The position numbers and the translations under genes are program-made. Source: DASYKT01 sp963718105 (GTDB taxonomy: Bacteria > Acidobacteriota > Blastocatellia > Pyrinomonadales > Pyrinomonadaceae). From it: a stretch of DNA of 64,000 nt. Location of the stretch: NCBI GenBank assembly GCA_963718105.1, contig OY970352.1, positions 4,774,001-4,838,000 of the forward strand. Direction: 5' to 3'. This document shows positions 24,956 to 32,644 of this stretch, one piece after another (the stretch's first letter is position 1; each line of letters opens with the position of its first letter). The notes under the pieces are model-generated. The model did not search any database and was not told where the DNA came from. It saw only the letters and a list, made by a program, of their open reading frames with translations.

Positions 24956-25558
24956 TTAATTACGAGGCGGCCTTTTGTTTTTCTTTTTTAAGATCCAGCC
25001 GTTTAAAGTGAACCGGCTGTGCTCAAATTTCCGGCTTGAACAAATTATCGGTTTGACCTCATGTTCCAGTGACGAATTAAAGAAAATTATTTTGTTATTG
25101 CGGGGATCGATGACGGTTTTTTTCTTTTCCAGAAACACCAATTCGCCGTGCTTAAATTTTTTCGGCACACAGTTAAAATAGTAGACAAAAGTGATGATCC
25201 GGTTATTTGTTTCTCTGGAACCGCTGTCGGAATGCCGCTTGAAATAATCGCCGTCATTATGGGCGGTCAAATGAACTTCGACCTCGTCGATGGGATACGG
25301 TTTGATCTGCAGCGACGCGCAGACCTCGGGAAATTTATCCAGTATGCCGGCGGTGATCATCTTGTTAAACTCTTCGAAATCTTCCTGGAAAACAACCTTT
25401 GCCTTGCGGTAAGCCAGGTCTTCTTTTTCCTCCGAGTAATCCAGCACCGCCGCCGCATCGAATTTATTTCGAATGCTTAACGCATGCCGGTAAAGCCGGC
25501 GGTTAATTTTTTTGTCCAGAAAATTAAAATATTGAATGTAATTATTATTACTCGGCAT
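24956..25558 (-). CDS. 2-oxoglutarate/Fe(II) oxygenase (prolyl 4-hydroxylase-like)
   Basis: A 200-residue double-stranded beta-helix oxygenase. Iron ligands can be named: His and Asp in YFKRHSDSG (HxD) and the distal His in NSSLEHEVKPI; the Arg in RFTLNGW should bind the 2-oxoglutarate carboxylate. VEVHLTAHNDGDYFKRHSDS is a typical motif-1 context for prolyl hydroxylases. It would hydroxylate a protein or small-molecule target in the cytoplasm. It is convergent with the PKD-like gene, with 14 bases between the stops, and lies divergent from the LtrA fusion gene. Confidence 0.85.
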   Translation of the reverse strand: MPSNNNYIQYFNFLDKKINRRLYRHALSIRNKFDAAAVLDYSEEKEDLAYRKAKVVFQEDFEEFNKMITAGILDKFPEVCASLQIKPYPIDEVEVHLTAHNDGDYFKRHSDSGSRETNNRIITFVYYFNCVPKKFKHGELVFLEKKKTVIDPRNNKIIFFNSSLEHEVKPIICSSRKFEHSRFTLNGWILKKKNKRPPRN

Positions 25559-25660
25559 AAATATTTTCTTAAAGAGAGATCCGGATTGTTTGCAGGGAAC
25601 AGATGTAGCATTTTAGCCAAATAACCTGTTAAATTGCAATAAAAAACGATGCGTAAAACC

Positions 25661-25760
25661 GGGAGCGCGGACGGCTTGTCCGCAAGACCGTTTCTGCAGT
25701 CTAATGTCAATTATATTTCGAACGCTATGCGTTCGCTGCGGACGTCACGTCCGCGCTCCC
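25661..25760. repeat. Family A palindromic element, copy A2
   Basis: Arms GGGAGCGCGGACGGCTTGTC and GACGTCACGTCCGCGCTCCC with an inner hairpin GAACGC-TAT-GCGTTC. It sits in the leader of the LtrA fusion gene, which argues that the true start of that gene is downstream at 25815. Confidence 0.8.
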
Positions 25761-25814
25761 AGTAGGGTGGCTTTCGTAATCGGTTTATTTCGGTGTATTT
25801 TATTTATACCTGAC

Positions 25815-27287
25815 ATGGCACAAAACCCTGGAACAATGCGGATAAGAAACCGCCCGCGCTTGCGTACGCTTGACCCGACAATAGGCGAGCGCCACGCCAG
25901 TTGGCTCGAACTGTTTTTCGACCTGGTTTTTGTGCTGGCGGTTTCGCAGATCGCAAAAACGCTGGCGGAACATTCGGACTGGGGCGGGATACTGAAGTAT
26001 CTGGCGCTTTTTATCCCGGTCTGGTGGTCCTGGGTGGGTTACACATTTTACTCCGACCGCTTTGAGACCGACGAGGCCATCTACCGCGTGCTGATGTTTT
26101 CGGGAATGCTGGGAGTAGCCGCGCTGGCCCTCTGCCTGGGAAATTCTTTTTCCGCGACGGGCGATCTCCCGTTCGTCGTTTGTTATGTATTGGTGCGCGT
26201 CGTTCTTATCGCGCTCTATATCCGCGCCGCTTATTACGTTCCGCTGGCGCGCTCGTATGTCCGGCAATTTATCAGAGGTTTCGGTATCGCCGCCGGCCTC
26301 TGGGTTGTCTCAATGTTTCTGCCCCCGCCGGCGCGTTATTTTGTTTGGGCGGCGGCGGTGTTACTGGAATTGGCCACTCCGCTATTGAATTTGAAAAGAA
26401 CGGCTTCGCTGCCGCTCGACCGTTCGCACATCCCCGAGCGCTTAGGGCTTTTTACGATCATCGTTTTGGGCGAAGCGGTCATTGCCACGGCAATGGGCGC
26501 GTCGGAAACGGTCTGGACCCTTCCGACGGTGGCCACGGCCGCGATCGGTTTTGCCATGGCGGCGGCGATCTGGTGGATAAATTTCGATTTTGTCGAAGAC
26601 AGCGCGGTCGATTCAAGTTCGCTTTTCGCGCGTTTTGTTTATCTCTACGGGCATTTCTTTATTGTGGCAAGCATCGTCGCGGTCGGCATCGGCGTCGAGC
26701 ATGCGATCAAGGAAACTTCCGACGCGCATCTTCATCTTCCCACGCTGGCGCTTTTAGGCGGCGGCATCGGAGTTTATTTGGCGGTGATCACCCTTATCAA
26801 GATCGTGTCGGATAATTGCAGTCTTTTTTATGCGCGGCTGGCCTCGCTCGCTGTCTCGCTTTTGCTGATCTACGCCGGGCAGTTTCTGCCGCCTTTGGTT
26901 TCGGTGGCCGGTTTCTTTCTTATCCTGGCCAGCAGCGTCTGGCTGGAAAATCGGTTTGGAGAGGAAGCCGCGGTAGAAAATGAACCGCAGCATCTGGTCC
27001 CGTGCGAACACGCCGGCCAGATGCAGGTCTTTGAGCCGCGCTCGGCGGAAGGCTGTGAAGAATGCGTCAAAAATAATTACAAGTGGATCCACCTGCGGCT
27101 GTGTCTCGGCTGCGGGCACGTCGGCTGCTGTGAGTCGTCGGTCTATACCCACGCGTCAAAACATTTCCACGCCACCAATCACCCGGTCATCGCCTCACTC
27201 GAACCAAACGAATATTGGGCCTGGTGCTACGAAGACGACCGATTCGTGCCCCTCGCCCAGCCTCTAAATGACAAGAGAGAGGCATAG
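25815..27287 (+). CDS. LtrA-like membrane protein fused to a UBP-type zinc finger
   Basis: A 490-residue protein from ATG 25815; the longer frame from 25704 would translate through a palindromic repeat and is unlikely. Residues about 20-390 are the low-temperature-requirement A (LtrA) family with about ten hydrophobic segments and the signature ASWLELFFDLVFVLAVSQI. Residues about 405-480 are a ubiquitin-protease-type zinc finger: CEHAGQ, GCEECVKNN, RLCLGCGHVGCCE, THASKHFHATNHPV, WCYEDD. This ZnF_UBP fold binds C-terminal tails of proteins in eukaryotes; in bacteria its ligand is unknown. The fusion puts a tail-binding domain on the cytoplasmic side of a membrane protein of unknown transport or sensing role. 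Confidence 0.85.
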   Translation: MAQNPGTMRIRNRPRLRTLDPTIGERHASWLELFFDLVFVLAVSQIAKTLAEHSDWGGILKYLALFIPVWWSWVGYTFYSDRFETDEAIYRVLMFSGMLGVAALALCLGNSFSATGDLPFVVCYVLVRVVLIALYIRAAYYVPLARSYVRQFIRGFGIAAGLWVVSMFLPPPARYFVWAAAVLLELATPLLNLKRTASLPLDRSHIPERLGLFTIIVLGEAVIATAMGASETVWTLPTVATAAIGFAMAAAIWWINFDFVEDSAVDSSSLFARFVYLYGHFFIVASIVAVGIGVEHAIKETSDAHLHLPTLALLGGGIGVYLAVITLIKIVSDNCSLFYARLASLAVSLLLIYAGQFLPPLVSVAGFFLILASSVWLENRFGEEAAVENEPQHLVPCEHAGQMQVFEPRSAEGCEECVKNNYKWIHLRLCLGCGHVGCCESSVYTHASKHFHATNHPVIASLEPNEYWAWCYEDDRFVPLAQPLNDKREA

Positions 27288-27355
27288 GCCTTTTCATCTG
27301 CATGAGGGGCGAAAAATTTTCACGATCCGGATGTTTGGGGGTGTATTATATCGGT

Positions 27356-27931
27356 ATGAGAAAACTCCCGTTCGTTTTCTTTCTGTTGGCAACTTTGTGT
27401 TTCTGCGCTTACGCGCAGGAAAATGGCACTCCATCCTGTCCCGCGATCTCAGTAACCGGGCCATCCTCCGCGATACTGCCAGGCGATGAAATGATCTTTG
27501 CGGCAAATATTTCAAACGTAGAGCCGGATCAGGTCGGATATGTCTGGACGGTAAAGGGCGGACAGATCACTCGCGGCCAGGGCACGCCGGTCATTTATGT
27601 TTCTACTGCCGCAGCCGAGAAACGCACAATAACTGCAAGGATCAAAATAAAAAATTTGCCGGCAGGGTGTCCTGATCTCTCTTCTGAAACGGCTAGTATC
27701 GCCACAGTTGATCCTACAATGCTGGATGAATACGGAAAGTTAACTTTTCGCGAGGAAAAACAAAGGCTCGATGAGGCAGTCAAAGAAATGAGAAGGTCCA
27801 AAGGTGCGGGATTGATAATAATTACGTACTACCCAAAGAGCGTGAGCCCGGCAGTAAGAAAAAACGCGCCTCCGATATTCAAAACTATCTCTCTGCTGCG
27901 CACAAGGTTCCGAAGAAGAGCGTCCGGGTAA
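27356..27931 (+). CDS. Secreted PKD/Ig-like protein, paralogue of 24564
   Basis: A 191-residue protein from ATG 27356, which gives the signal peptide MRKLPFVFFLLATLCFCAYA. The Ig/PKD-like domain (residues about 22-118) mirrors its paralogue at 24564: CPAISVTGPSSAILPGDEMI, YVWTVKGGQITRGQGTPVIY and the C-terminal Cys in PAGCPDLSSE. It has a further 75-residue charged tail (LTFREEKQRLDEAVKEMRRS) that the paralogue lacks. The C-terminal part may be frame-altered, since its last 40 residues lack any pattern. Role unknown. Confidence 0.62.
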   Translation: MRKLPFVFFLLATLCFCAYAQENGTPSCPAISVTGPSSAILPGDEMIFAANISNVEPDQVGYVWTVKGGQITRGQGTPVIYVSTAAAEKRTITARIKIKNLPAGCPDLSSETASIATVDPTMLDEYGKLTFREEKQRLDEAVKEMRRSKGAGLIIITYYPKSVSPAVRKNAPPIFKTISLLRTRFRRRASG

Positions 27932-28293
27932 TGTATGGGGGAGAAGGTAACGGACGCCATGTCACATCGATATATTTAATTCCGCCAGATTTTAAACAAG
28001 CAGCGTTAAACCTTTAACAATTCAAATGGTTTTGCCTCTAAAGTCCGTAGTTATTATATAAAGTTATAAATCCGGCAGCGCCTGCGTCCCGCCGGCTTGA
28101 GTCGCGCAGCGATCTGAAAAGTCTTTATCAAAAGCTAGTTAGCGCGACCGCGTCGCGCTTGCCGGCGGGACACCGGCGCTCCCAGATTCACTTCGATAAT
28201 TATTTTTGGCTTTACTGAGGCAAAACTAATTCCTTATTAGCCACTAATTACACAAATAAAACAAATTGAAATTATATTCGTTTTAAACCCCGC
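27932..28293. repeat. Family A palindromic element, copy A3, in a gap
   Basis: 28074-28183 has arms AGCGCCTGCGTCCCGCCGGC and GCCGGCGGGACACCGGCGCT; the paired bases differ from copies A1, A2 and A4 but still form stems. Inner hairpins are GTCGCGCAGCGAT and AGCGCGAC-CGC-GTCGCGCT. AGCCACTAATTACACAAATA (28239) follows. The other bases show nothing recognisable; the perR promoter begins at 28295. Confidence 0.75.
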
Positions 28294-28294
28294 C

Positions 28295-28325
28295 TTGACA
28301 AGATTTAGAATTAGAATTATTCTAA
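28295..28325 (+). promoter_or_regulatory. perR promoter with overlapping PerR/Fur-type box
   Basis: TTGACA at 28295-28300 is a perfect -35; 17 bases on, TATTCT (28318-28323) is an acceptable -10. The -10 is covered by TTAGAAT-T-ATTCTAA (28311-28325), a perfect 7-1-7 inverted repeat matching the layout of PerR/Fur boxes (TTATAAT-n-ATTATAA). The palindrome extends outward to 9-bp arms ATTTAGAAT/ATTCTAAAT with another spacing. The regulator gene starts 17 bases later, so this looks like autoregulation. Confidence 0.8.
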
Positions 28326-28341
28326 ATCTAACTTAACGGTT

Positions 28342-28788
28342 ATGATCCAGGCAAAGGAGAAAAAGACAGGCGAAAAGAATCCGGGCGAAAAGAATCCGGG
28401 GCTGACGAAGCAGCGCGAAGTGGTGCTGCAGGTCATCAAGGACAGCACGGGGCACCTGACGGCGAACGAGGTTTTTGGCGAGGCCAAACGGCTGCTTTCG
28501 ACCATATCTTTTGCCACGGTGTACAACTCCCTGCGCTATCTGAAGGACACGGGGCTGATCGCGGAGATAAGTTTCGGCAGCTCAAGCAGGGGCTCAAGCA
28601 GGGGCGCGAGCCGCTTTGACCGGATAACCGCACGGCACGACCACGCGCTCTGCACCGCGTGCGGAAAGCTGGTCGATATCGAAATGGAGCACCCGCAGGA
28701 ATTGGTGGCGCAGGCGGCGAAATATTCGAAGTTCAAACCCGAATCGCTGGAATTTACTTTGCGCGGGTTATGCCCGGAATGTGCGTGA
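28342..28788 (+). CDS. perR: Fur-family peroxide/metal regulator (PerR-like)
   Basis: A 148-residue Fur-family repressor. After a basic N-terminal tail with a duplicated GEKNPG unit comes the winged helix (TKQREVVLQVIKDSTGHLTA, then FATVYNSLRYLKDTGLI) and the dimer/metal domain (ARHDHALCTACGKLVDIEME). Two CxxC pairs, CTAC and the C-terminal CPEC, should hold the structural zinc. A flexible Ser/Gly/Arg repeat (SSSRGSSRGASR) separates the domains. PerR identity is inferred from the adjacent peroxiredoxin gene and the box in the promoter; Fur or Zur cannot be ruled out from sequence alone. Confidence 0.82.
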   Translation: MIQAKEKKTGEKNPGEKNPGLTKQREVVLQVIKDSTGHLTANEVFGEAKRLLSTISFATVYNSLRYLKDTGLIAEISFGSSSRGSSRGASRFDRITARHDHALCTACGKLVDIEMEHPQELVAQAAKYSKFKPESLEFTLRGLCPECA

Positions 28789-28793
28789 GAGTT

Positions 28794-28870
28794 TTAACCA
28801 CAGAGGACACAAAGGACACAGAGAATAGAAAAGAAAACATGAGAACTCTGTGCTCTCTGTGGTGAATAAC
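28794..28870. repeat. Word-type inverted repeat of ACCACAGAGGACAC units
   Basis: TTAACCACAGAGGACACAAA at 28795 pairs with CTCTGTGGTGAATAA at 28855, and GGACACAGAG pairs with CTCTGTG. The same words form a second element at 30871-30980. It lies between perR and the peroxiredoxin gene. Confidence 0.75.
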
Positions 28871-28920
28871 TAAGGCAAAAATAAAATATATTTATACAAA
28901 CAAGGAGAAATAATAAAATT

Positions 28921-29505
28921 ATGGCAGCTACAGGAACAGCATTTGAAGCATTGGCTCCGGCAACTATCGCGAAGGTCGGCCAACCGGCCCCGGATTTCAA
29001 TATGCCTTCGACCAAGAATATGGAAACGCTTAACGAAAACGTTAAGCTGGGCGATTACAAAGGCAAATGGCTTGTCCTTTTGTTTTACCCGCTCGATTTC
29101 ACATTTGTTTGCCCGACGGAATTGATCAATTTTTCAGACCGTCTGGACGAACTGAACGGCGTCGGCGCGGAAGTCATCGGTGTTTCGACGGACTCGGTCC
29201 ACTCGCACCGCGCGTGGCTGAAAACTCCGCAGGACAAGAACGGTATCGAAGGCGTTAAGTATCCGATCGCTTCGGATGTAGGCGGCAAGCTTTCGCGCGC
29301 TTATAACATCCTGGTCGAAGATGCGAACATCGCTCTGCGCGGCCTCTTTATCATCGACCCGGAAGGCGTGCTGAAATATTCGGTAGTGCACGATCTGAAC
29401 ATCGGACGCTCGGTAGATGAAACTCTGCGCGTGCTGCAGGGCCTGCAGACCGGCGGACTGTGCGCGGCTGATTGGAAACCGGGCCAGGAGAATTTGAAAG
29501 CGTAA
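28921..29505 (+). CDS. Typical 2-Cys peroxiredoxin (AhpC/TSA family)
   Basis: A 194-residue peroxiredoxin. The peroxidatic Cys is in FTFVCPTELINF and the resolving Cys in GGLCAADWKPG, the variant of the usual VCPAxW. It reduces hydrogen peroxide, organic peroxides or peroxynitrite in the cytoplasm with electrons from thioredoxin or AhpF-like donors. A 20-residue N-terminal extension (MAATGTAFEALAPATIAKVG) precedes the common start of the fold. AAGGAGAAATAATAAA lies upstream. The PerR-like regulator directly before it and the thioredoxin-like protein directly behind it complete an oxidative-stress cluster. Confidence 0.92.
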   Translation: MAATGTAFEALAPATIAKVGQPAPDFNMPSTKNMETLNENVKLGDYKGKWLVLLFYPLDFTFVCPTELINFSDRLDELNGVGAEVIGVSTDSVHSHRAWLKTPQDKNGIEGVKYPIASDVGGKLSRAYNILVEDANIALRGLFIIDPEGVLKYSVVHDLNIGRSVDETLRVLQGLQTGGLCAADWKPGQENLKA

Positions 29506-29510
29506 CGATT

Positions 29511-29607
29511 TTGGATCTGTGATTTTAGATTTTGGATTGGAAAAAGAATACTTAGAATCTCGGGCGCTCTTTCGAAAATTCAAAATCTAAAATCCAAAAT
29601 ATAAGAT
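29511..29607. repeat. Word-type inverted repeat of GATTTTAGATTTTGGATT units
   Basis: GATTTTAGATTTTGGATT (29521) pairs with AATCTAAAATCCAAAAT (29583) around ACTTAGAATCTCGGG. It separates the peroxiredoxin and thioredoxin-like genes and could slow transcription between them. Confidence 0.65.
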
Positions 29608-29637
29608 CAAGGGATGAGTGATAGAGGTTAAAGACTT

Positions 29638-30114
29638 ATGTCAATGAGAATAGGAGATGCGCTTCCTTCGTTTGAGGGCGCAACGGAGTGGCTGAATGGT
29701 TTGCAGCATGAGGCCGAAGAATTTGTGAAGGGCAGCCCGACGCTGGTGCATTTTTGGGCGACGAGCTGCGGGATCTGCAAAGACAAGATGCCTGATCTGA
29801 TCGCGCTGAAAGCGAAATATAAAGATCGCGGCCTAAAAGTTATCGCGGTGCATATGCCGCGCTACGAAGCCGACACCGATCTGGAGCAGGTAAAAGCGGC
29901 GATCACCGAACACTGCATCGACGATCTTTGCGCGGTCGATAACCTGCATAAGCTGAAGGATGCTTTTCAAAACGAACAGGGCTGGGTGCCGGTCTATTAT
30001 CTCTTTGACGCCGAGGGGAAAATGAAAACCCGCGCCGCCGGTGAATACGGCGTTTCGGTTTTAACCACGGCGCTTGAGAAAATGTTTCCGGCACAGGAAA
30101 CTGTGGCGGCTTAA
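29638..30114 (+). CDS. Thioredoxin-fold (TlpA/ResA-like) protein
   Basis: A 158-residue thioredoxin-fold protein with the redox motif WATSCGICKDKMPDL (CGIC). The strand LKVIAVHMPRYEADTDLEQV and the cis-Pro loop WVPVYYLFDAEGK complete the fold. No signal peptide or membrane anchor, so unlike most TlpA/ResA proteins it should act in the cytoplasm, possibly as reductant for the peroxiredoxin immediately upstream. A strong terminator lies behind it. Confidence 0.85.
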   Translation: MSMRIGDALPSFEGATEWLNGLQHEAEEFVKGSPTLVHFWATSCGICKDKMPDLIALKAKYKDRGLKVIAVHMPRYEADTDLEQVKAAITEHCIDDLCAVDNLHKLKDAFQNEQGWVPVYYLFDAEGKMKTRAAGEYGVSVLTTALEKMFPAQETVAA

Positions 30115-30134
30115 AAGGCAGCTTAACTGTAATA

Positions 30135-30165
30135 AAAAAGGAGGCTCGGCGGCCTCCTTTTTTAT
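30135..30165 (+). terminator. Rho-independent terminator of the peroxiredoxin/thioredoxin unit
   Basis: AAAAGGAGGC-TCGGCG-GCCTCCTTTTTT, a nearly perfect stem with T run on both strands' ends. Confidence 0.9.
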
Positions 30166-30190
30166 TTAAGACAGGCGGTCAATAGAATTT

Positions 30191-30236
30191 TAAGAGCGGG
30201 CGCAAGCGACCCTTCCGGACCTGAGAGATGCTCTTA
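30191..30236. repeat. Family C palindromic element, short copy C1
   Basis: TAAGAGCGGGCGCAAGCGAC, CCTTCCGGAC, then CTGAGAGATGCTCTTA. It has the ends of family C but lacks the spacer of the full copies at 32645 and 50567. Confidence 0.7.
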
Positions 30237-30239
30237 TTG

Positions 30240-30321
30240 AACTATTAACTATGCACTGTGAACTATTAACTGTTAACCGGGTAAAAAACAGTTGATAGTT
30301 CACAGTGTATAGTTGATAGTT
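30240..30321. repeat. Family D inverted repeat of AACTATTAACTGTTAAC words
   Basis: The left arm has AACTATTAACTATGCACTGT, then GAACTATTAACTGTT. The right arm has AACAGTTGATAGTTCACAGT then GTATAGTTGATAGTT, an almost full complement of 35 bases with a short loop. A relative is at 53720-53791. Confidence 0.8.
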
Positions 30322-30334
30322 AGCTGAAAGATAA

Positions 30335-30862
30335 CTAGAGAGCGTCAAGCCCGCCAAAGATCGCGCGTATTAGCAGCGCGATAATAAAGAGACTGATCAC
30401 TACTGAGCCGATCAGAACGGCGAGTAAAACTCCGATCAATACAAAAATAAATATCCAGTCGCTCGTCGTTCCTTTGCCGTGCCCGGTGGCGCGTTCGCGG
30501 ATGAGCTCGATGTTCCACTTATTCGCTTTCCAGACAAAGTCGAAAGCGTCGCCGATAAACGGGATCGCGCCGACCGCGTAATCGACCGCGATATTGAGGG
30601 CCATGCGCAGGAGCGTGATCTTGGGCACGCCATAGCGCACACCGGCGATCAAAATATAAAAAGAAACCAGCGTAGTGGCGATGTCGCCGTAGTTCGGTAT
30701 CAGGCCGACCAGGGCGTCTAAGCCAAAACGCCAGCCTGTGCCCGGGATGCGAAACAAGCCGTCAAGATAACGGCTGAGCGTTTCCAAGCCCTGCTCGACC
30801 TCAACCTGCCGGCGCATTTGTTTGCGCTCCGTGAGTTCTGAAAGTACCGGTAATTCTTCCAT
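30335..30862 (-). CDS. DUF4112 membrane protein
   Basis: A 175-residue protein that matches the DUF4112 pattern: LSRYLDGLFRIPGTGWRFGL, DALVGLIPNYGDIATTLVSF, then GAIPFIGDAFDFVWKANKWN. Two hydrophobic pairs separate a cytoplasmic N-terminus and a C-terminal span (FIFVLIGVLLAVLIGSVVIS). Function is unknown across the family. It stands alone, flanked by inverted repeats on both sides. Confidence 0.85.
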   Translation of the reverse strand: MEELPVLSELTERKQMRRQVEVEQGLETLSRYLDGLFRIPGTGWRFGLDALVGLIPNYGDIATTLVSFYILIAGVRYGVPKITLLRMALNIAVDYAVGAIPFIGDAFDFVWKANKWNIELIRERATGHGKGTTSDWIFIFVLIGVLLAVLIGSVVISLFIIALLIRAIFGGLDAL

Positions 30863-30870
30863 AAATTTTA

Positions 30871-30980
30871 GCTACAGAGTTTTTAACCACAGAGGACACA
30901 GAGTTCACAGAGGTAGATAATACTAAACAAACGTTTTGCCTTTTTCTTCTCTGTGCCTTCTGTGATCTCTGTGGCTAAAT
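30871..30980. repeat. Word-type inverted repeat, second copy of the ACCACAGAGG element
   Basis: TTTTAACCACAGAGGACACA, then GAGTTCACAGAGG, pairs with CTCTGTGCCTTCTGTGATCT and CTGTGGCTAAA. Same words as 28794-28870, longer spacer. Confidence 0.75.
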
Positions 30981-30985
30981 CTTCT

Positions 30986-32605
30986 CTAATTCGATATTAC
31001 CTCTTTCAGAATAAAAGCGTCAGGGTCGATGGTGATCCGGGCAGGTTTTGCGCTGCGTAATTTTATTGAGGACGTTTTGCCGGTAGGCGTTATTTGCACG
31101 CGGCGTTTGCTGCGCGCAGTTTGTATCTCAAGCGTTACCGGCAAAAGGAAAGCCTCATCAGGCTGCTTTTGTTCGAGTGTGAGCTCGATCGTTCCGGCAC
31201 CCTTTTGCGTCCAGGAAATTTTATAGACAGGATGGCCGGCCTGATAGATCCAGCGGTCAAAGAACTCACGCAGATCCTTTCCCGAAGCCCTTTCAAACGC
31301 CGCGCGAAGATCTTCCGAAGTAGCGGTCGAACCCTTATGCCGGTTGTAATAATTTTTCAGCGCCGCGAAGAAAATTTTATCGCCCAGCATGCCGCGCAAT
31401 TCGTGCAGCACCCACGAGCCTTTTTCGTAATTATTTTTATTGAGCAGCGCAAAAAGGTCTTCGGTTTGGGTGTCGTGGATGGGAGTGCGCGCGGTTTTTT
31501 CATAGGCAAAATATTCCGCCGCGTTGTCTTTCATATAGGCGCGAAAGGCCGCTTCGCCCTCATATTTTTGCAGGAAAAGCCCGGCGAAGTAAGTGGCAAA
31601 CCCTTCCGAAAGCCAGAGATCGGCCCAGGTCGCTTCCGTCACCGAATCGCCGAACCACTGATGCGCGATCTCGTGCGCGACCACGCCTTCGACACCGCTG
31701 GGAATATTAAAGCGCACGCCGCGCGGTTTTTTTGTCGCGAAATCTTTGAACAGGTTGGGTGCAAAGACGATCGTGTTGGCGTTTTCCATCCCGCCAAAAC
31801 GAGTAGCGCCGACGATAAGCGCAAGCTTTCCATAAGGGTAAGGCGCTACCAGTTGGCTAAAGAGATCGACCGAGGCCGGCGCGGAAGAAAAACCTTTTTC
31901 GGCAACCGCCCCGTCAGAATGCGTGACGTAGTAGGAGATCGGAATGGCGGACCTCGTCTTTAGCTGCGCGTCGGCAAATTGCCCCACGGCTACGACCATG
32001 TTGTACGGCGAGATCGGCGCATTTTCAGAGTAGATCCAGGTGCGGGTCGAATCATTGTCTTTTTTCGATTCCAATACGCCGTTGGCGGTCACGTCGTCTT
32101 TTTTTGGAGCGGTCACCGTAAATCGCACCGAGGCTTTGGCCGACGGATGATCGAAACACGGTATCCAGTGATGCACGCGGTCGGGCCAGTTGTCGCCGAT
32201 CGCCGAAGGCAGCCCGTCCTGATCATTTTTCAGGATCAAGCCGTCGGCGGGCGTGCCCGAATAAGTGATGGCGATCTTTAGCTGCTGCTTTTCCTTCGCG
32301 GGCTGCGCCAGATGAACGTCGAGCTTATTATCATGCTGCTCGAATCTTGCGGCCCGGCCGTCAACCGTGACGGTTTTCACCGGCATCTTTCCGAAATCGA
32401 AGTCGATGACTGACGTATTGTCTTTTCGGATCAAGACCGTCACTTCCGTCGTGATGGAAGTGAGCTCGGACAGCGCATTGTTGAAAGTTAAATTGATCTC
32501 GAAATGCGTTGGCTGCCAGGTGTCGAGCAAGCGCTCTTTTCTTTCCGCCAATACGAGCGAAAAAGAAAGAAGAATAAGAATAAGAAGCAGCAAAAATTTC
32601 TTCAT
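30986..32605 (-). CDS. Secreted M1-family aminopeptidase
   Basis: A 539-residue protein from ATG 32605, which puts the signal peptide (MKKFLLLLILILLSFSLVLA) at the N-terminus. The catalytic domain shows GGMENANT (the GxMEN exopeptidase motif), then VAHEIAHQWFGDSV with the Glu of LWLSEGFATYF 18 residues after the second His: the HExxH-x18-E zinc site of gluzincins. The first 180 residues are the beta-sandwich domain, the end has WTQKGAGTIELTLEQKQPDE, a second beta domain. It removes N-terminal residues from peptides outside the cytoplasm. The large C-terminal helical domain of PepN is missing, as in short M1 forms. Confidence 0.9.
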   Translation of the reverse strand: MKKFLLLLILILLSFSLVLAERKERLLDTWQPTHFEINLTFNNALSELTSITTEVTVLIRKDNTSVIDFDFGKMPVKTVTVDGRAARFEQHDNKLDVHLAQPAKEKQQLKIAITYSGTPADGLILKNDQDGLPSAIGDNWPDRVHHWIPCFDHPSAKASVRFTVTAPKKDDVTANGVLESKKDNDSTRTWIYSENAPISPYNMVVAVGQFADAQLKTRSAIPISYYVTHSDGAVAEKGFSSAPASVDLFSQLVAPYPYGKLALIVGATRFGGMENANTIVFAPNLFKDFATKKPRGVRFNIPSGVEGVVAHEIAHQWFGDSVTEATWADLWLSEGFATYFAGLFLQKYEGEAAFRAYMKDNAAEYFAYEKTARTPIHDTQTEDLFALLNKNNYEKGSWVLHELRGMLGDKIFFAALKNYYNRHKGSTATSEDLRAAFERASGKDLREFFDRWIYQAGHPVYKISWTQKGAGTIELTLEQKQPDEAFLLPVTLEIQTARSKRRVQITPTGKTSSIKLRSAKPARITIDPDAFILKEVISN

Positions 32606-32644
32606 AATTTTGGTTCCTATCAGACAAGCTGATCCGATAGAGCA

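Noticed and set aside
25704..25814. N-terminal 37-codon extension of the LtrA fusion
   Set aside because: It runs through a palindromic repeat, and the homologous part begins only behind ATG 25815.
31094..31963. 289-residue open frame opposite the M1 aminopeptidase
   Set aside because: Antisense shadow; the minus-strand gene has the HExxH zinc site and signal peptide.
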